Under the pieces are notes generated by a model, which worked only from the letters and a program-made list of their open reading frames with translations, ran no database searches and was not told where the DNA came from. Below, one piece after another: positions 12,604-24,800 of a DNA stretch of 64,000 nt. A program made the position numbers and the translations under genes. Position 1 is the first letter of the stretch, and each line of letters opens with the position of its first letter. Source of the DNA: Psettodes erumei (taxonomy: Eukaryota; Chordata; Actinopteri; Pleuronectiformes; Psettodidae); the NCBI GenBank assembly GCA_016785225.1, contig JAFBJZ010000292.1, forward strand, positions 186,001-250,000. The letters are read 5' to 3'.

Positions 12604-15227
12604 GCCTGAGTCAACCCCTCTCTTGCACGACCCACCACTCAGGAGCCTTCTCCATTCCCAGTTATACCCCGATCATGGCTGCCATTGCCCACTGCTCTGC
12701 TGCTGAGTACTGTATCTCCAGAGAGAAATACTGTAGTTTAATTTTGCCAGACATACCAGCAACTCTGGACTAATGAATAATGCCCAACTGATACACCTTT
12801 CCTCAATGCTATGTTATCAATGTTATTATATGAAAACTTCTTACAGAACATAAAATGCAAAATAATGGGGTGATTGGGTGGTCTGTTCAGCAGAGCATGC
12901 ATGAATCTTTTACACACTGGTTGAATTACTCGTACTGTATAACAATGTTGAGTTCAGTCTTAAAGGGTGAAATTCACTGAAATTAAAAGAAGTGCAATTT
13001 CACTTACCTCAAGTTGTGTCTAACAGCGCACATAGTTTGGGTTTTATGTGCAGAGTTGTCTACTGTTAGATAGAAAGGAAGTGACTGGAAGTTTTAGTGT
13101 GGTGCTCAAAGAACTGAAAAATAGAACTGAAAATGTTAACAGCAGCTTGTATTTCCGTTACATGCAGGCATGTATTTCTTCTGCAGGAAGCCCTTTCCAA
13201 TGACAACCAGCCACAGACAAGTCTGTGGATGTTTCAGAGTAACTTGGGTATTGTTGCTGGGAAGACAAGTTGCTTTTCACTTTTTCAAATGTAATATTTC
13301 AGTGCTTGTTCTATTCCTTTGTATTGTGATCATAGAAATGACAATTGAAAAAAAATGGAGACAAGGACCACGTCACAACATAGTAATTGTAAAGGTTTTG
13401 TGGTGTAAGGCATTATTCGATGTTGAGGATGGATAGATCTGAGTGGCAAACGTAGGAGGAGGGAGATGTCAGGTAAAGATGGTGAGGGATGTGTAGGAGG
13501 CTGAAAAGGACTCAGTGTGGGGGATCTGTCTCAGGCATCATGTCGCCTACTCTGAGCCCCAGATGGTACATGGAGGAGAGAGAGAAGGAAGAGGTATGCA
13601 CTGGATTAAATCAAAGAGGGAGGATGGAGGGGGAAAAGAGGAACGATGAGCATGAAAATGAATTTGTAGATAAAGGGATGATATGGAAAAGTAAATGGAT
13701 GAAGGGTCAAGAAAACTAGACAGAAGAGGATGGGCTATCAGGATGCAAGTACAGTATACCTGACTAGTGAAACATGGCTGAGGAGTGGTCCAGCGTGTCC
13801 TAAATTGCCTTAACGTCATTAAAGTAATAGACTATTTTCTGGCCACTTGGTGGCAGCAAAGCAAACTGATTATCAATATACAGTATGTACTGTAACAACA
13901 AAGGAAAACAGTGAAATTTTTCACCAAATCTTTTTTTTTGGAAATCGCTTCAGTGCAAATATGTTCCCTATGTCATCTTAAAAGGCAATGATGTGTCAGC
14001 GCTTATCTCCACTGCTGATCACTGTGGCTGGTGAACCTGTCAACCAACCTCTGAGGAAAATTTCTCTTTATATCTCTTAAGTTGCTAAATACTTTACTAG
14101 CTACATACAACCTTTTTATCTCTCTCTGCATTTGACTCTGGGCTGCAAAGGTGTATTTTTAAAGCTGTGCAGTTCTTAGATGAAGAGAGCAGTGAGATCG
14201 AACTAAAATGGTTAAGTTGGAGGCAGAAAACCAAAACAATGCTGAAAGGTACTAGCATTCTGCGTAGAGCTGAGGGAAACTGCAGAGTGCAAACAACACC
14301 TTTCAAATTAAATGTAATGATTTGCTTTATTATTAATATAAATAGGAATTACTGAAGCTTTAAATTACTTAATATTTGTTTTATGTATTTACACTTGCCA
14401 TTTAAACACAAGACTAGCACTGTGGCTTTACTGTTAGGCCACCAGAGTGCATGACAGTAAATTACATTGAATAAATTTGCATTACGAGAGCCAGAGAATT
14501 CACTCTGTGTTTGTAGTACAGAAGAGGGTTCTACAATACAACTGGAGTAAAAAAAAGTTCAGAATCCAAATTAGCGAATGCATGCATAACCTCAGCCATT
14601 ACACAGTTGTTCTTGTATGTAACATGCATCTTCATAAACAGCGTCGTCTCTCTCTCTCTCTCAGGCCTTTTCTCACTTTGTCACCCTCTTTTCACAGCCG
14701 ACACTCCAGCAGGTTTTCGTTCCTCTCACCCTCACCTCCACCCTCAGCCCCTTCCTCCTCTCACTCTCCTCTCAGTCGCAAAGCAGCGCTGCAATCGGCA
14801 ATCTCTTAATTATTAACATGGATGTTAATGGAAGCCTCGGGTCCAGAGTGTCAAAAGCCTGTCATGTCGTCGTGGTCCGTGGGCCCTAACAGCGGCGTCA
14901 GCATTGGTGTCGAACATGTCGGTCCCTGCTGGCTGCCTCATCCTTTCACCTGCTGTGAACCTGCTGATCTGTCTAGTGATGAAACATTAATGATGATCCA
15001 CAGTAGGTCTGATATAACTGCCCTACCAGAGCCTGAGATTAGATCCATGTATTGCTGCATCATCATCCAGTTCCCAACACTGTTGGGAAGTAAAATTACC
15101 TGCTTAATCTGAAGAATTCAGTCACATCAACCACCCTATATCTGACTGACTTTTCTTGTGAGTATCAGCAGGGGTTTGTGGAAATTTTAAAATAAAAAGG
15201 AAATAACTCAGAGTCGAGGCTGCAAGT
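12604..15227. other. Non-coding tract, no gene seen
   Basis: Unique-looking DNA with a purine-rich segment at about 13440-13730 and a (TC)n run at 14647-14662. A stretch at about 12958-13015 beginning TTAAAGGGTGAAATTCACTG resembles a short motif near 5373 (TTAAAGGGTGAATATTCA) and may be a relic of a dispersed repeat. No exon or RNA gene is supported. Confidence 0.5.
13843..13856 (+). promoter_or_regulatory. CTCF-like motif
   Basis: CCACTTGGTGGCAG matches the CTCF core consensus CCASYAGRKGGCRS with one clear mismatch. The surrounding bases (TGG before, CAAA after) do not add support. In fish genomes such motifs also occur inside dispersed repeats, so it may be neither bound nor functional. 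Confidence 0.25.
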
Positions 15228-15440
15228 CAAGGCAGTTTTATTTTTATAGCACCAAATCGTTACTGAAGTTATCTCAGGGCAGCTTTTTATACAAAGCAGG
15301 TCTAGACTATAATCTTTTTATTATTATTTGTAGAGATTCAACAATTCTAACCATGAGCAAGTACTTGGAAACAGTGGAAAAGAAAATCTTCTACAAGTAC
15401 AACCAGGCTCAGGGCAGGCAACCATCTGCATGTGATGTAT
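15228..15440 (+). repeat. Dispersed teleost repeat, copy 1
   Basis: This copy begins AAGGCAGTTTTATTTTTATAG. It shares with the copy at 44.0 kb, in order: a TTATCTCA motif, CAGGTCTAGAC (about 15298), a stretch ending in CAACAATTCT.ACCATGAGC, CTTGG.A.CAGTGG, ACCAGGCTCAGGG (about 15403) and CCATCTGC. The family is recognised as a common teleost interspersed repeat, but its class is uncertain (no coding capacity, no tRNA-like promoter seen). The A/T-rich and GA-rich DNA that follows may belong to the same insertion. Confidence 0.7.
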
Positions 15441-15755
15441 CACTACATCAGTACTAATATAAGTAATAAAAAATAATAAATGGTAAAAATAATAATGTTA
15501 GAAATAAGTGATAATAATGATAGCAATAATGAAAATAACAGTAGTAATTGCAGCAGCAGGTGTTGTGCAGGAACATGGGGGCATGAGGTTTGCAATCACA
15601 GATCCAGAATCTGCAGCTCCAGAGGCAGAAATACCTGCAGAGATCGACAGTAGGAGAGAGATGAGGGAGCACAAATCTCCAGGAGAGGGAGAGAGACAAA
15701 GAGAGTGGTGGAAAGAGACTACAGGAAGGAGAGAGAGAAAGAGAGAGAGGCCCAC
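15441..15755 (+). repeat. AATAAT-rich then GA-rich low-complexity tail
   Basis: Directly after dispersed-repeat copy 1 the sequence becomes AATAAT/GATAAT-like (15465-15545) and then GA-rich (15650-15752). This order is typical of the 3' portion of that repeat in other fish loci, from recall. Frames reading through it on either strand (15454-15786 minus, 15508-15807 plus) are Ser/Leu or Glu/Arg low-complexity and are not genes. Confidence 0.5.
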
Positions 15756-16589
15756 AGCCTGGATTCTCATGTGCTTGAGGGAGCAAACAAAAGAGGAGTT
15801 GCAGTGATGCAGCAGTTTTCAGACAGTTTACAATGATATTGTCGTCAGCAAGGACTGTACTGTAGATTATATACTGGGCTGAAATGATGGCTGAGATGGA
15901 TGTGCTGGTGGTGGGACGGTAACAGGTACAAAACCTGAAAGGATTTTAAAAACAAGGTGCTAACTGAAAGTTAATTATTTTGGAGATAATTTTAAGGATT
16001 TGGATTGTAAAGGATTTAAAAGGGTTTGGATTTTAATGTTTCAGTGAAGTCTGACAGTTTGGTAACAGTTTAGGGAGTTTTTTCCCAGAAGAAAGGGGCC
16101 CAATGGGAAAAGGCTCTGCATTCTGCTGTCTTCTTTTTACCTCTGGGGGGAGAGGGTCACTCAGGGTACAATGCACGCCCATGGTGCATCACGTGCCCCA
16201 CCGCCTATTTCACACCCCATCCACCCCCCAAAATGTGCCATGCACGTCACATACTGCTGGTCCCGAGGTGATTTAACACAGGGACATTGCTCTTGGCCAG
16301 AGAGAGGAGAAGCAGAGGTGGTGAGGGTGATTATTTCACACCCGTGTGGCCCACTATAGCCCTGTCCTTTTATATATTATTGTCAGCAACCCAAGTTCTG
16401 CAGGTGGTTTCCTATGTTCTACACAGTGTCTCCACAGTGTACTCTCCAGGATGGACAGAATAAATTTCCAGATTTTCACCGTTCAACCAACAGCAGTGCC
16501 TTGTTAGGGGAGACGGCTCCGTTTACTGAATGTTCATAAAATTTATCTATCTATACCTCGGTTCTTGAATTCTGAATTCCAGTGGAAAT

Positions 16590-16960
16590 ACTGACAGTAC
16601 TTCATCACGATCATTTTTAATGATAATTCCCACCTGGGGAAGTCAAATGCCTGTTTTCAGACAAACACCTAACTCCTGCATACAGCCTCTGGCTTATAAC
16701 ATGCCAAGGAATGCCAAATAACATCTGTATGGAAGCTTAACAATGCCGGATTATTTTTCCCAGAATCTGTCTAAGGAGGTGTTGAGCGATAACCCGCTCT
16801 CCCCGTCGGCATGTGTGCCACTGCTACTGACAGCCAAAATTACTGGAGCTCGACTGACAGCTTCGCTCTCCATTGCAGCGCACACAATGCGCTAAAAAAG
16901 GAGGTGCATTTATCTGAAAGACCTTTCTCTTTTTTAAATGCATTTGACATAGAACAGTGT
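16590..16960. other. Candidate conserved non-coding element
   Basis: A repeat-free block with more CpG than its surroundings and balanced composition (16780-16900), carrying a GGATTATTTT homeodomain-like core near 16748. Nothing in it looks coding. It resembles a conserved developmental enhancer in texture, but no alignment supports this. Confidence 0.25.
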
Positions 16961-17560
16961 GTTCTATCAGGCTGAATGAAGCTGCTGTTCAGAGCTGCTC
17001 AGGTAGACTAACTGTTGCAGGATTTCATTGTAATATGAAGACATGCTTTTAATATAAGCTTTTTTTCCCCAACATTTCGCAGTTGCTACATAAAAAAAAT
17101 ATGTTGGTCTTCTCTGCTGCACTGTTGTTTTTTTAAGAGCATTCTATGTATTTTTTTTTGCAGTGCATGCACTGGAGCATTATAGGTTTTTCAAGGGGGA
17201 TTAGACTGTTGAGCATTATCGTCCCCTGTCGATCTGGAGGTGGTTCCCACGGGGAAACTTGCACCGCTCGGCTCAGGATATTTGAATAGCCTGCAAAAAG
17301 GAGCTTATCCTTTGCTTCAGTCTGTTTGATAGTTAGCAGGATGTGTCAAAATGTGGAGTATACATTTTAATGACATCTGGGGAGAAGTCACGGGCCAAGG
17401 AAAATCTCTATAGATCTTGCTACTACCATTTGGCTCATACCCATAGATGTATTATGTAAACTGTTTATCCTATTCCACGATGGAGCTGTTAAATCCAATG
17501 AAAAGTCCAAAAAAAGATTTTCTCTTCATTTGATTGGATTGCAGGTTGTGCAGCCCACTG

Positions 17561-17594
17561 CCCCCCCCCTCCCCAAACATACACACACACACAG
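17561..17594. repeat. Poly-C/(AC)n compound microsatellite
   Basis: A C-rich run (17561-17574, one T interruption) leads into ACATACACACACACACAC. It is visible directly and resembles the compound repeats at 12.5 kb. Confidence 0.9.
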
Positions 17595-18039
17595 ATTGGT
17601 GCATTATTCCCAAACCCATTTGTTTGTACCAAAACTGAAAAGCTGAAAATATTATCTCAGAAACTTTGTTTAATTTTTTTTAAATTCACAGTATAAAGAG
17701 TAATAATTGGCATTGATTCCTCTATAAGGCCACATCACAAAAAAACTGAAAAATTTTGCTGTGAAATCAGTGAATTGCAGTGGAACAGCCATGATCAGAA
17801 ATCTGCTCAGAGGTAAACCAAATCTGCACAAATGACATAATTTTTTAGGAAACAAGCTGGCTTGGAGCTGTGCTCTAACTGCCTCCAGCATGTTCCAGGC
17901 TGGTCAGCGTGTTAGCAGTCACCGTCCACTGGAGTTTGCCAGACAGCTCTGCAATTAGTCATGACTTTACCCAGCTTATTGAGACACATTGAGGATTTTT
18001 TGCAGTGCTGCTCTTTGGTTTAATTCAGGTTTATTTTTT

Positions 18040-18095
18040 TATTTTTAAGATGTATTAATTTCAGTCCCGTCAAGGGAGAAATTGGCAGTAAGGCC
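18040..18095. repeat. Possible LINE 3'-tail fragment
   Basis: The sequence around TTCAGTCCCGTCAAGGGAGA and the following AATTGGCAG resembles the short tail 'TTTATTRATCCC..AAGGGAAATTGG' that ends several fish non-LTR retrotransposons. The fragment is short, so the match could be coincidental. Confidence 0.25.
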
Positions 18096-20242
18096 ACTCT
18101 ACTACACCTAACTACACCCAACTAACTTTTCAACTAAACTGAATTTTCATCATCATCTTACCTTTTTTATTTTTCAGTTTTCACTGCTCCTGATATAAAT
18201 TCCATCCAATGCTAACTGAGGTTTTGCTATTCCATACTGTTTTCTTGTAATGCTGCCAACTCTTGTTGACATTGTGCAAATTTTTTTTTTAAATTATAGA
18301 ACATACACTCATAGATTCCCAGTTGTCCTGTAAAATTTTATGGCTCTTTATGATTCAGTGTTGCCCAGTGTTCACCAGTGTCCGCGCTTTTATAATATTC
18401 CTGATTGTCTTTCAATGCACATGAAACATACAACCATTCAGTGTATGCATGTATGTGTGGAAACAGGTTACAGAGCACCACTTGTTACCAGGCACTTAGT
18501 GACGCGTGTCCAACTCCATGCTTATTTAAATTTGCACAGCCATACATGTTATACTTGCACCTTACTGCGAGATATATGGAAATTGACAAATGCTAATTAA
18601 ATCAAGGGGCAGCTGCTATACACTAGGCACAGCTGATATTTATCAACAGCTCCAAGCCTGTGGGAAAATGACTCAGAGCAAAAGATGCACATGGAGGCAT
18701 GACCAGCATGCAAATAACCATGCAAATAATTCACTTCTCAGTGATTTGCAGTGTTCTCTTCTCTGTCTCCTCCTGTACCGCTGCCCAGTGACTGGTATTA
18801 CTGGGGAAGATGAGGGAGTGAAATGGACAGTGTCAGGGAACACACAGCGTGACACAGAGCAAAATAAATGCATTGTGTGCAGCACTCAGCAGAGATGTGG
18901 ATTTGCTTAAGCGCAGCCGCTGAAGCCTTTCAGCCTTTCAGCCAGCGTGGTTAAACCTGAGAGAAGAGCACTATTGAATAGCTATGGAGATTCTGTATGA
19001 GGGTGCATGCTACTATCTGTCACACACCACCTGAGGAGCTGTTTGGCTGGATGGTTTTTCTGCTTCACTTTTGGTACAGGCAGCTACTGTGCTAATATGA
19101 GCTGCTTCACATTTTCATTTGAAAAAAAGTGCCACAGTTTACATTTCTATTCTTGCTTAATGAAGTTGAACTGCTGATCTCACAGCTGCAAAGAAAGCTC
19201 AGACAATATATATTTTTTTAATGCAAAAATGCAGTGCAGACATTTTAGACCCCTAAATGCAGTAACATCAAACTCAGGGAATATGATTAAGGGTGACATA
19301 AAATTGGAATTAGCTGATTTTATTCTTAATTTAAGTCTTGTTGTATATTGTTTGTTTAATCCATACAACATAGCCTGTGGAGTATTTTGAACAGCACAGA
19401 ATCAACCTCGCAGTTTCTGCCCAAATTTCCAGCTTTATGCAGCAGTATGCTGGGCTCAGCATGTCCTGAGTTAACCATCAGAGTTATTGATCTACTCATC
19501 TCATTCATGATAAGAGAACAGAGAAGTGTGTTTCTCAAATGTTGGCTGTTCTTTTAAGACACAGGATGTCAAGCTATGTAGTAGAGGAAATGTAAATAAT
19601 TATTAGATAACTGACAACTTTCTCCCTGAATAATAAGTAAAGCAATATCATTACAATTTTAAATGTGCTGTAATAGTCCAGCTTCTGCCTTTATTTCTGA
19701 AACAGATTAAAAAGTTACTGGTTATATGAGAACAGTAGGGAACTGTGGCTTTAGGAGCATGCAACCTAAATATGTCTCAATTGCTGTCACTGTTGTGACA
19801 ATGTGGCCTCCCCAGTTCTGTGCTCCGCACACCTAAAGCTCCTTTCCTGTCAGCAGTGCAGAAGATCTAACACACGATTGCAGAGTCACTCTTTTTTCCA
19901 CGAAAACAAAAACATCGTTATGTAATCTGTAGCCAACTATACCAGGCCTATGTCCTATTTATTTCAATCTGAAAATAGAGCACATGATGACATGCTCCTT
20001 CTGTGAATATTTGTTTTGAATGTGCATACAGTTGTAGAAGAGGTCACTATTTCAGAATATGCAGTTGCACATCATGGCATAGTATTGCGTAATACACAGT
20101 GTATAGCTAATGGTTAACAATGTAGTGCATATGACTATGTGTATGTGTGGATGATGTCCTTATAAAGTGTCCTCACTGGTACATTGCTGCCTTGTGGGGC
20201 CAAACTAATTGGAGCATAGTTCAGCAAATGGAAAGGAAAGAT

Positions 20243-20325
20243 CAGAGAAACAGAGAGAGAGACAGAGAGGGTGGGGGGAGGGGGGAGAGAGAGACAGAGA
20301 GAGAAAGAGAGAGAGGCAGAGAAGG
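20243..20325 (+). repeat. GA-rich microsatellite with G-run core
   Basis: Imperfect (GA)n, with a central GGG-T-GGGGGG-A-GGGGGG block at about 20269-20285. Three long G runs separated by single bases could support a G-quadruplex on the plus strand. The frames across it are low-complexity. Confidence 0.85.
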
Positions 20326-20557
20326 ACAAATAAATGATATGACAGCGGTGGAAAGTGAAGGGGGAGAGTGTGTATTACAAAACTAAGTGTGCACGGCCTG
20401 AAGACAAAGGAGCGAGAAGGAGGAGGGTGTGAGGTTGTGTGTGACTTGAAACACTAAAGTCAAGACAGGGAATCTTCCTGTCCCTGGACAAATTTACATT
20501 ATTTATTTTTTTTACCCAGGTTTGTTTCTTCAGTTGGGGTCAAGTCAATTTTATCAA

Positions 20558-20672
20558 CAGTGCATTCAGAAAATATTCAGAACCTTTCACTTTATGAACA
20601 TTTAGGTATGTTGCAGTAATATGCTAAAAAAAAAGACATATTGCATTGACATGAGTTTCCAGACCCTTCAGA
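20558..20672 (+). mobile_element. Decayed Tc1/mariner-like element terminus
   Basis: The sequence starts CAGTGCATTCAGAAAATATT and continues with TTCACTTTATGAACATT, TATGTTGCAG and TTGCATTGACATGAGTTTCC before AGACCCTT. This follows the order of the well-known terminal region of fish Tc1-like transposons (CAGTGCATTCAGAAAGTATT, CACTTTTT, TATGTTGCAG, CATTGACATAAGTATTCAGACCCTT), with a large deletion in the middle. No transposase fragment follows. It is a terminal relic only. Confidence 0.65.
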
Positions 20673-23600
20673 CCTACTCACTGCTCATCCAGAGTACACC
20701 TGAGTATTCTGGACCAAACTTTCATTAAGGTTATTTGTGTGCTTTCCTTCATTTAGTTGTCCCTATTCTGATTGGTCAGTTTTGCAAGGGCTCTAGGAAG
20801 TTTAGGAGTCGTGTTTGTTGCAAACCATTACCATTTAAGAATTTTGAAGGCTGATGTGCTCTTGTGAACCTTCAATGCAGCATATCTTTGTAGCCTGAAG
20901 CTGCCAAGTTGAGATGGGCTCAAAGAGACAAGCTGAAGGTTAAGATGGAGAAATTTTTGTAGTTTGATGTTGAATGTGAGAAAAACAGCCTAAAAGTCTG
21001 TCTCTAAAAGTAGTCTGTATCTGGTTTTACAGCTGTTGGTACAGCAGTTTCTGAGGTTTGTGTGTCTGGAGATAAACCAGTGTCCGTTGAGGGCAGGAGG
21101 CAATGAGTTTTTATCACTGAAGGTCATGAAGTCATATATATAGAATTATATTCTATAGGAATAGACAGATCAATAGAGCTCTGTCAGCCTGGCTGCAGTA
21201 ATGAAGGGAATCCTGGGTTTCTTATTTCCCTCTATTAATACCAAGCAATAGGCAGCTCTGGCATGACATTACATTACATTACCTCTGTGTTTTAAGACTT
21301 GTCAGACTAAGAGGAATTCTTCCAGATTGGGCCCTTGGAGGAAAAGGGTGGGCATTTTAATACCCCAAAATGTACAGAACCTCCTTGGAAACACACAGTT
21401 TAAATACAAGATTTACATACAGAACATACAGAGAGTCTTAGCCTATGTTTAAAAGACCATTAAAAATGTTTCTAACACTCTTTCAATATAGGCTGCTGGG
21501 CTTCTGCATGAACTATCAGCACTACTGTTGTTGATAGTGCAAAAGCACAATCATTTACAGACAAGAGGCCTGTAGACGATGAACTCTGGCCATTCTGGAC
21601 ACATTGGTGGCCTGGTGTTTAAATCATGGGTTGGAATAATGACTAACAGTAAATGGGATTTGGGTCTGTGTGGACTGGTTTATGAATGGCTCCGTTTATT
21701 CATAAATGATCCTCCAGTCACAAGTCTGTACTCTGTTGGCTTGTTATGTTTTTTTTTCTTGAAACTTCTGATTGCAGACAATTCTTCACTGCATTAATGA
21801 GCACTTCTTAGTGTTTAAGTGGTAACAATTTAAGTAGCCATGTGGTAGTCTACAGCTGTTGGACTGTCATGGCAACATCTCAAGAGTGTAATTCATAGTT
21901 AGTAAAAAGTTGTCCAGATTACATTACTGTAATCAATTCACGGTGCCCTTAGTGGATTCTGTTACATGGTGAGCCTGAAAACACATTGCGACTGCAGTGC
22001 TTTATCAAGCACATCATACTGCGGCACATCAACTGCAATGTGCAGCATATTAAGCTGTATCAAGTGGGGTCCTGCCCTGCATCCAAAAGTCTTTTATGTG
22101 TTTCACTTGATTCCTGGCTTATCTAAAGCTATTTGATAATGCTATCCTTGTTATGCTGGGGCTGTGAGTGACGGACATCCAGGTGTTTTTATGTCCTGGT
22201 AGGTTTCTCCTAATTGACTGTAAGAGTTACAACACCACAGAAGAAGTCGCTTGATGCAAAGGGGCGAAGTTGCCATAAAAAGCTGCCATCACAAACAAAA
22301 AGTTTCAGTTTGGGGTATTATAGTTTGTTGCATCAAAATATATCTAAAATAGACAAAGTAGATGATATCAAAATAATAAAAAGGCTCAAGTAATACATTT
22401 CTGGTTAGGTGAACCTTTAAAATATGTCTCAACCTGCACCATGCAACATGTGTGGTGTCACAATACGTGTTGTATGTTGCCAGTGTGTTTTGGATGTACA
22501 TTTGGAAAATAGTGGATCTCTGTATATCTGACTCATCTTTTAGGAGGTTTGAGCAAAGCTTAAAAACACTCATAAGACCAAAGACTGGCCTGTGTTGTCC
22601 TAACACAGTGCCCAGAGCGTTTCCCATGGGAGAAGGTACTGTTTGTGGAGGTAACTGACAAGGCTCGTGACAAATTCTCTGGGTTTTTTTGGCTCATAAA
22701 TTCAGGACTTTAATTTTTGAAAATTGGACTTTTTTTTTTGCATGTTAGTGTGAATGTAAGTGCTTCTGTTTAAATTGAATACCTTTAGTGCTGGCTGATT
22801 TCAGTCAATGTAAAGTATTGCTGCAATATAGAGTGGATATTATTTTGTTAGTAACTCCATCAGGGAGACCTTCAAAGTGGTGGACACATCCTTGATTATT
22901 AATTTCTTTAAAACACAAAACAGCCAAATTACAGTTAAGCAGCTCTCATGGTTTATGTATGTTCAAGGCTAATCCCTGTCCCCACAGCTGTGAACATATA
23001 AAATTACATAATGATTGCAAATTCATTCTCAATTGTCTGCCAATTTCTTCTATTTTCAATTTACATCTCATCACATTCAAGCCAGAATTACGATGTCCCT
23101 GCTGTCCTTCTCATTTATGTCTCTGTGGACTGTATTGGTGATGTCATCACTTTGCATGCCCTACAGTTCTGTGAAATCACTAGCACCACAGTGCCAGGTT
23201 GGCCCTCCTTCCCTCTTGTTCTGTGCACAGCAGGATTGCTCACTATCATGGTCTATCTCCCAGGCATCACTGCATTTCAGCAAATGAGCTTCTCCATTCG
23301 CCACAGAGCTTCACTGTGATGCTTCTGCACGCAGCATCTCTGCAAGTTGCTTCCGGCGTCTCTTTCGTGTTTCTTTCATTTTGTTGAGCTCCCAGGAATG
23401 AGGTTTTACCTCGACTGAACCGCCACTGGTACAGCTCACGGGGGGGCTTTAACATTGTTCAATGCTTTGCATTTGAACACATTTCAAAAAGAAGCTTCTT
23501 GTGTTATCCTGATCTATGTTTACACAGGAGCTTGTTTCAGCTCTGTATTCCTTTTCATCCAGTCTTTTCTTCCTCTGTTGCTCTCCCTCCTGCCACACAC

Positions 23601-24308
23601 AGTGTAGGCGTACTGTACAGCTGGTAATAAATGCACAAGCCCTTTTCTTTGGCCAGAGTGTCGTGAGTCACCAAAAGGCTACAAGCAAGATGGACGCGAG
23701 TGACCCTTCAGCGGTGTGGATTTGATGTCTGCAGGGATGTGAGGCGGCAGAGAAGAGACCTCTGAGTGACTTACATGTACAGGCCTTGATGCACATGTAC
23801 ACACATTAAATAACCAGGTAGATGCCTACACACACACACTGGCCAGCCACATATTATGAATCATAAGCCTTCCTGGTTGCATGGAACGGCTGTTGTTGCC
23901 TTTTTAATGGTCTCTCATATTGAAGCGCAGCATGTTTGAGTGCTGGTGAGTCACAAGCACAGGTTATTACCACTCACATCACAGTGTGTGCCTCTGTGTG
24001 TGTGTGTTTGCGCGTATCTGCGAGGGAATCTGCTGGGAATTGTTTCATGTGTGCGATTGTCACGTTTTCAATGTGTGAAAGTTTCCAGATGAGAAAATCC
24101 ACGTTGGTCATGACATCCTCAGCCGTGACCTTGTTGCAGCAACACGTTCTGAAATAGGTTTGTTGTCTGTCCATGTAACTGCAGATGTTGCACCTGCTGA
24201 ACAACCAGTGAAGATGAATGAAGATGTGAAGGTGTGGCCTCACAGCTTATTACTACAACTGAGGATTTTATATGCTACTTTACAATGAAAAAAATCCTGC
24301 CATTTCAA
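20673..24308. other. Non-coding tract, no gene seen
   Basis: Unique-looking DNA without recognised repeats except short runs: (ACATT)3 near 21266-21282 and poly-T near 22731-22739. Overlapping frames around 22.9-23.4 kb lie in mixed sequence and have no domain. No splice-flanked exon could be defended. Confidence 0.5.

Positions 24309-24344
<36 letters not shown>
24309..24344 (+). repeat. (AAT)12 microsatellite
   Basis: A perfect 36-base AAT run, followed after nine bases by a poly-T run (24354-24368). Uninterrupted trinucleotide runs of this length are usually polymorphic. Confidence 0.97.
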
Positions 24345-24374
24345 CTAATTTTTCTTTTTTTTTTTTTTACTAGA

Positions 24375-24800
24375 CTTCAATTTATAAACTTGAAAGCACT
24401 TCAAGACTGCAGACCTCTGCTAAAGCATTCCCCCAAAATTTTAATTTTAATCTAATTTAGCAACTGACCATTAAAAATCACCACATTTGAAGAAACAAAT
24501 GCTGCTGGAATGTAGTAAATATGATATTTATGTTATTTTAATATATAATTTGTATTATATTAATACATACTATTTGTTTTACAACATTGAGATATATCCT
24601 TCAATTTATTACTCTAAATGTGAAGTTTTGCCCTATCTTGCAGTGGTAAAGGATCGTTCAGAAATTTCCTGGATCCAGATACTGATCCAAATCACTGCCA
24701 AAACTGAATCTTTTCTAAATAAGACCATGAGTCACCTCTGGGTAAAATTTGATGAAAATCCCCTCCTAACTTTTGTCTGATCCAACAAACAGACAGACAG
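24375..24800. repeat. Ancient dispersed repeat
   Basis: The segment starts near GACTGCAGACCTCTGCTAAA and ends with TTTCCTGGATCCAGATACTG, ATCCAAATCACTGCCAAAA, CCATGAGTCACCTCTGGGTA, AAATTTGATGAAAATCCC and CAAACAGACAGACAGAACG. These strings match, with substitutions, a dispersed repeat known from many fishes and other marine animals, which ends in (ACAGACAA)n. The middle is A/T-rich. It has no coding capacity, and its class is not certain to me. Confidence 0.6.

Larger units (their letters stand above)
15756..20242. other. Non-coding tract, no gene seen
   Basis: Mostly unique-looking DNA. It includes a compound poly-C/(AC)n at 17561-17594, poly-T runs (for example 17150-17158 and 18282-18292) and two sub-regions listed separately (16590-16960 and 18040-18095). 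No open frame has a domain. Confidence 0.5.

Noticed and set aside
12363..12773. 136-residue plus-strand frame
   Set aside because: It is a translation of poly-C/(CA)n and G-rich low-complexity DNA, giving Pro/His/Thr-rich strings.
15454..15807. Overlapping frames of 90-110 residues on both strands
   Set aside because: Low-complexity translations of the AATAAT/GA-rich tail of the dispersed repeat.
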